Below are positions 60,966 to 64,000 of a stretch of 64,000 nt of DNA, piece by piece; position 1 is the first letter of the stretch; each line of letters opens with the position of its first letter. Source of the stretch: an uncultured Roseibium sp. (GTDB lineage: Bacteria; Pseudomonadota; Alphaproteobacteria; Rhizobiales; Stappiaceae); assembly GCF_947499295.1 (NCBI RefSeq), contig NZ_CANMNP010000020.1:62001-126000 (forward strand). Direction: 5' to 3'. A program made the translations under genes and the position numbers. The notes below the pieces were generated by a model. That model made no database searches. It worked only from the letters and a program-made list of their open reading frames with translations, and was not told the DNA's origin.

Positions 60966-62000
60966 TCAAGCAACCTCTCGGGAAGAATTCGGAGCCGGCA
61001 GATCCGTAACGACACGGCGGTCGCGGGCCAGCCAAAGGGTAACGGTCAGGTTTGTTTCGCTGTCATCGCCCGGAACGAGGTCAGTCACCTGTTCCAGGTC
61101 AAGATCAAGAGCTTCCAGCCAGCGCTCCATTTGGTCTTGCGCAAAACCAAGACGCCGGTGGGCATGGCTCTCGCGCAAAAACTCCAATTCGTGCGGGGCG
61201 AAATCGATAACAATGAGACGGCCGCCAGGGCGCAACGCACGAGCCGCTTCGCTGAGAGCCCGGGCCGGATCGTCCAGGAAGTGCAGCACCTGGTGAATTG
61301 CCACCACATCAAACGAGCGCGGCGGTACATTCAGAGCATAAACATCGCCGTGGCGAACCTGCGCGTTGGTAAAGCCAGCCTTCGCAAGATTGGCGCGCGC
61401 AACGGCAAGCATGTCGTGGGATGCATCAATGCCGAGCGCAGACACATATTGATCGGAAAAGAGCTCGAGCAGACGGCCTGTTCCAGTTCCAAGGTCTAGA
61501 AAGGTCTGGAAGGGTGTTTCGCCGAGCGCTTGGCGCATCGCCGCTTCCACATCCTCTTCAGACACATGCAAGGAACGTTCGCGGTCCCAGGTCAACGCCC
61601 GGGCTGCAAAATAAGCCGCAGCTTCTTCAGCTTTAGCCTTGCGAATAGCCTGGAAACGCTCCTGATCGGCAGCCAGAACCGGATCGTCTCTGGAAATGCG
61701 TGCTACGAGCCCGCGGACAAGTTCTCCCTCTGGTCCATCGGCAAGGCGATAGTAGACCCAGGATCCTTCCGGATAGCGCTTGATGAGATCGGCTTCTGCA
61801 AGCAGTTTCAGGTGCCGGGAAATGCGGGGCTGGCTTTGCCCTAGGATCGCAGTCGCGTCCTTCACGGTCAGCTCGCTTTCCGCCAGAAGCGCCACGAGAC
61901 GCAAACGCGTTGCCTCCCCCACGGCCCTCAACGCGGCCAGCGTATCGTCTACGGAAAGTGTCTGCTCGTCGGTCATGCTCAGGTACTGCTCATCAAGCAT
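60966..62000 (-). CDS. ArsR-family regulator fused to a SAM-dependent methyltransferase domain
   Basis: The roughly 344-residue protein joins an ArsR helix-turn-helix (about 15-95: AVGEATRLRLVALLAESELTVKDATAIL; SQPRISRHLKLLAEADLI) to a class I methyltransferase domain (about 150-330: LDLGTGTGRLLELF, HGDVYALN, LRPGGRLIVIDF). The ATG at 62000 is used here; an ATG at 61976 is possible. It heads the metF-metH operon with a perfect palindrome just upstream, so it probably senses SAM or SAH through its methyltransferase-like domain. The related SahR regulator of other proteobacteria is an ArsR protein sensing SAH; the fused form may differ. Confidence 0.92.
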   Translation of the reverse strand: MLDEQYLSMTDEQTLSVDDTLAALRAVGEATRLRLVALLAESELTVKDATAILGQSQPRISRHLKLLAEADLIKRYPEGSWVYYRLADGPEGELVRGLVARISRDDPVLAADQERFQAIRKAKAEEAAAYFAARALTWDRERSLHVSEEDVEAAMRQALGETPFQTFLDLGTGTGRLLELFSDQYVSALGIDASHDMLAVARANLAKAGFTNAQVRHGDVYALNVPPRSFDVVAIHQVLHFLDDPARALSEAARALRPGGRLIVIDFAPHELEFLRESHAHRRLGFAQDQMERWLEALDLDLEQVTDLVPGDDSETNLTVTLWLARDRRVVTDLPAPNSSREVA

Positions 62001-62007
62001 CAATGTC

Positions 62008-62029
62008 GATATAAAGATATCTTTATATC
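62008..62029. promoter_or_regulatory. 22-bp perfect palindrome at the head of the met operon
   Basis: Each half reads GATATAAAGAT, the second on the opposite strand. It lies 8 bases before the ATG at 62000, where it could be the operator of the ArsR-methyltransferase regulator and give autoregulation of the whole operon. Confidence 0.72.
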
Positions 62030-62130
62030 AATTAGATAAAAGATGCAAGCACGAGGAGCATTTGCGACATGGTTTGGTCAAAATGCGTCGAACCCGCAAA
62101 ACCGAAACTCGTGGTCGGCTTCTAGAACGC

Positions 62131-62160
62131 AAAAAGGCCCGCAGAAACTGCGGACCTTTC
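62131..62160 (-). terminator. Rho-independent terminator after the fasciclin gene
   Basis: On the minus strand, AAAGGTCCGCAG pairs with CTGCGGGCCTTT (one mismatch) around a 3-base loop and is followed by TTGCG after a T-run. It lies 22 bases after the fasciclin stop. Confidence 0.85.
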
Positions 62161-62181
62161 GGGGCAGGAATGCTAGATTTC

Positions 62182-62691
62182 TTAGTGGCAGGCAGGCCTG
62201 TCACCCGGCAGCAGCACCTTGTCGATGACATGGATCACGCCGTTTTCGGCTTGAATGTCGGCGATGATGACATTCGCGGACGCTCCGCTACCGTCTGCAA
62301 TTTGAACGCCGTCACCCGAACGCGTGATGCAGGTTCTTTCGCTTGTCAGAAGCGGCTTGAAGTAGTTTGAACCGACGGGAATATTGCTCGAGGTCAGCTT
62401 GCGGTCGTCAACGTGATAAAGCAGGACGTTGGTCAGCTGATCCTTGTTTTCCGGCTTCAGAAGAGTTTCAACCGTACCCTCAGGAAGCGCTGCGAATGCA
62501 TCATTGACGGGAGCAAAGACCGTGAACGGACCCGGTCCCTGCAAAGCGTCCTGCAGGCCTGCTGCCTGAACAGCAGCAACCAGGGTACTAAACCGCTCAT
62601 CGCCTCCTGCGATATCTACGATTGTCTTTGCGTTTGAAGTACTTGCAAAAAGACACAGTGATGCTGCAAGCGCGAGGACGCTCTTTTTCAT
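62182..62691 (-). CDS. Secreted fasciclin-domain protein
   Basis: The 169-residue protein has a signal peptide (MKKSVLALAASLCLFASTSNA) and one fasciclin (FAS1) domain with H1 motif PFTVFAPVNDAFAALPEGTVE and the YH motif VLLYHVDDRKL, ending in GVIHVIDKVLLP. FAS1 domains mediate adhesion; in rhizobia related proteins affect symbiosis. Two cysteines (RTCITR and PACH) may form a disulfide. An AT-rich stretch lies upstream. It is followed by a terminator and then the met operon regulator on the same strand. Confidence 0.93.
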   Translation of the reverse strand: MKKSVLALAASLCLFASTSNAKTIVDIAGGDERFSTLVAAVQAAGLQDALQGPGPFTVFAPVNDAFAALPEGTVETLLKPENKDQLTNVLLYHVDDRKLTSSNIPVGSNYFKPLLTSERTCITRSGDGVQIADGSGASANVIIADIQAENGVIHVIDKVLLPGDRPACH

Positions 62692-62928
62692 GAACTATAC
62701 TCCTGATTTATCGAATTACAGAGCTAACTACGGCGCGATTATTGGGTCAGATCAGATGGCATTTTATAAAAAAAGGAAAAACTATTTTCGATTTATTCCG
62801 AAAGCTGTTCGAACGCGTTGGAATTGTGTTTCTAAACGTCAGCCACTGTTCGCGAGGAAGTCGTAAAGAGATTGAAAAGTGATTTTAGCGGACCACACAA
62901 CACCATCGTGTCGGTCTGGTTTAGGTGC

Positions 62929-63486
62929 TCACATCATCGCGCCCAGTGATTTTTCAGTAAAGACGCGAATGTAGTCTCCAGGAGATGATCCCGCCCAGAG
63001 CACCCAGAGACGAAATGGATCGTCGGGATCAATCCAGACATAGTCACCTGGCTCCAGCCCTCTGAGATCGGTGCTGATGTAATTCACGGAGTTGTTTGCC
63101 AGGAAGTCAGTCGCATCCAGTGTATCGGGGAGCGCAGCTATCCCGAGGATTGGAGCATCGAAATCAACATACCCTTCGTGAACGCCCGACAGGCTGTCAA
63201 AGAAAACGTAGTGGCTCGCCACGGTCGTTCCTTGCGGGATCATACCGCGATCGCCACCGATATCGACCCTGATCGGTTCGCTCAATAGGATGTTCTGGTC
63301 CTCGTCGAACGCATATAGATGATCTGTATTGAAGTTGTCGTGCCCAACCGAAAACGGAACCGACGTATCGAGCAACTTAAACTCGCCATTTCCATTTTGA
63401 CGCAGAACTTCGCCGTTGATGACAGTGGCAACTGCCGGCGACGACACAACAAGACCGACACAAAGAACTGCAAGCAGACGAGACAT
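62929..63486 (-). CDS. Secreted protein of unknown function
   Basis: I do not recognise this 185-residue protein. It has a signal peptide (MSRLLAVLCVGLVVSSPAVA) and a mature part rich in Asp, Val and Gly with beta-strand character (VPFSVGHDNFNTDHLYAFDED, DYVWIDPDDPFRLWVLWAGS). It resembles secreted beta-sandwich proteins of marine Rhizobiales in composition only. No cysteine remains in the mature part. It stands alone between the fasciclin and permease genes. Confidence 0.68.
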   Translation of the reverse strand: MSRLLAVLCVGLVVSSPAVATVINGEVLRQNGNGEFKLLDTSVPFSVGHDNFNTDHLYAFDEDQNILLSEPIRVDIGGDRGMIPQGTTVASHYVFFDSLSGVHEGYVDFDAPILGIAALPDTLDATDFLANNSVNYISTDLRGLEPGDYVWIDPDDPFRLWVLWAGSSPGDYIRVFTEKSLGAMM

Positions 63487-63587
63487 CCCACCCCCTGATG
63501 GACAACCGAAGCAGGATGAGTATGTCGTGCGATGGAATAAACTGACACTAACGGATTGGTGATCGCAGTCTCCAGGCCAATTGCAGT

Positions 63588-64000
63588 TCAGGTTGCACCC
63601 ATCAACAATCCGGCGCCCCCAAACGCCAGAAGATTCAAACCGGCAAGGGCAAGCAGGCCAAAGGCCATGCGCACAAACAAGCGCTGCGGTACCCTGTCAT
63701 GCAGCGCAAAGCCTGCCCAGATACCCATCAGCGTAAAAGGGACGAGAGCGGCGGACGACAAAAGACCAGAAACCGAAAACAGCCCAAGTGAAGCATACCC
63801 ACCTGCCTTTGCAAGGTTGAGGATGAAGAAGAACATGGCATTTGTTCCCACAAACGCTGACTTGCCCAACCCCTGGCTCAGAAACGTTCCTTTTATCGGC
63901 GGACCGCCCGCATGCGCCACAAATCCGGCGAACCCCGACACAAGGCTTGCAACGAAGATTTTCACGCGGCCTAAACGCCCATGCGTGCCCGCAACTGTTT
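63588..64000 (-). CDS. TSUP (TauE/SafE) family membrane permease, C-terminal part
   Basis: The frame stays open to the right window edge, so this is the C-terminal portion of a larger gene. The part seen has the TSUP second-half signature SLVSGFAGFVAHAGGPPIKG, followed by FVGTNAMFFFILNLAK and three further hydrophobic helices. Whole family members have about 250 residues; about 137 codons are visible. TauE/SafE permeases move sulfite, sulfoacetate or other organosulfur anions, but the substrate is not set. A GTG at 63965 is an internal codon in this view rather than the start. Confidence 0.85.
   Translation of the reverse strand, partial: TVAGTHGRLGRVKIFVASLVSGFAGFVAHAGGPPIKGTFLSQGLGKSAFVGTNAMFFFILNLAKAGGYASLGLFSVSGLLSSAALVPFTLMGIWAGFALHDRVPQRLFVRMAFGLLALAGLNLLAFGGAGLLMGAT

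Overview
The window looks like chromosomal DNA of a free-living, probably marine, alphaproteobacterium of the order Hyphomicrobiales (Rhizobiales), most like Stappiaceae (Roseibium/Labrenzia). This is inferred from protein character and gene neighbourhoods recalled from knowledge; no search was run. Supporting items are an ornithine decarboxylase plus homospermidine synthase, a SAM-methyltransferase-fused ArsR gene ahead of metF and metH, a TIGR03808-type Tat-exported beta-helix protein, separate mutA/mutB subunits with meaB, and a FixK/Fnr-type box. The DNA is moderately GC-rich and densely coded. I saw no rRNA, tRNA, insertion sequence, prophage or CRISPR array. Both edges cut genes: mutB at the left (only its first 21 codons) and a TSUP permease at the right (N-terminal half missing).

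Layout: 1-9.9 kb holds mutB/mutA (methylmalonyl-CoA mutase), a LuxR-type regulator, a HhH-like DUF4332 protein, a HerA-like ATPase, a CDF transporter, an M20 dipeptidase, a LOG-family protein and a lipoprotein. 9.9-19.2 kb holds a PhyH-like dioxygenase, meaB with a pyroglutamyl peptidase, a TetR/YHS divergent pair with two operator-like repeats, a Tat beta-helix protein, a DDAH-like hydrolase, a GNAT protein, and an aminotransferase-asparaginase operon. 19.3-26.2 kb holds an SPFH protein, a SulP transporter behind an Fnr/FixK box, a class III adenylate cyclase and a MAPEG protein.

26.4-30.8 kb is the most unusual part. It is a two-gene operon encoding a papain-like peptidase fused to an alpha/beta-hydrolase, and a trypsin-like protease fused to a DNA/RNA non-specific (NUC) endonuclease. 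All expected catalytic residues are visible. It may be an undescribed proteolysis-controlled nuclease system.

31-37 kb is a polyamine region: homospermidine synthase with a roughly 340-residue histone H1/AlgP-like Lys-Ala-Pro tail, and ornithine decarboxylase behind a long structured leader. 36.5-45.4 kb holds LysR regulators with redox, glutathione and VOC genes and a CreBC-like two-component pair. 45.6-51 kb holds a YceI protein, an internally duplicated unknown protein, an eight-loop EF-hand protein divergent from an OmpR/EnvZ-type pair, and a ten-copy heptanucleotide repeat. 51-56 kb holds a cupin/EamA/ABM/NIPSNAP operon with a divergent ArsR regulator, a LysE exporter, and a 51-codon gene with a near-consensus promoter whose spacer holds a palindrome. 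56-62 kb is the methionine cycle operon (ArsR-methyltransferase, metF, metH) preceded by a perfect 22-bp palindrome. The last 2 kb encode a fasciclin protein, an unknown secreted protein and the truncated permease.

Working together: mutA/mutB and MeaB serve propionate/methylmalonyl-CoA catabolism and share B12 with MetH. The decarboxylase and homospermidine synthase make putrescine and homospermidine. Asparaginase, aminotransferase, dipeptidase, pyroglutamyl peptidase and the DDAH-like enzyme suggest amino-acid and peptide scavenging.
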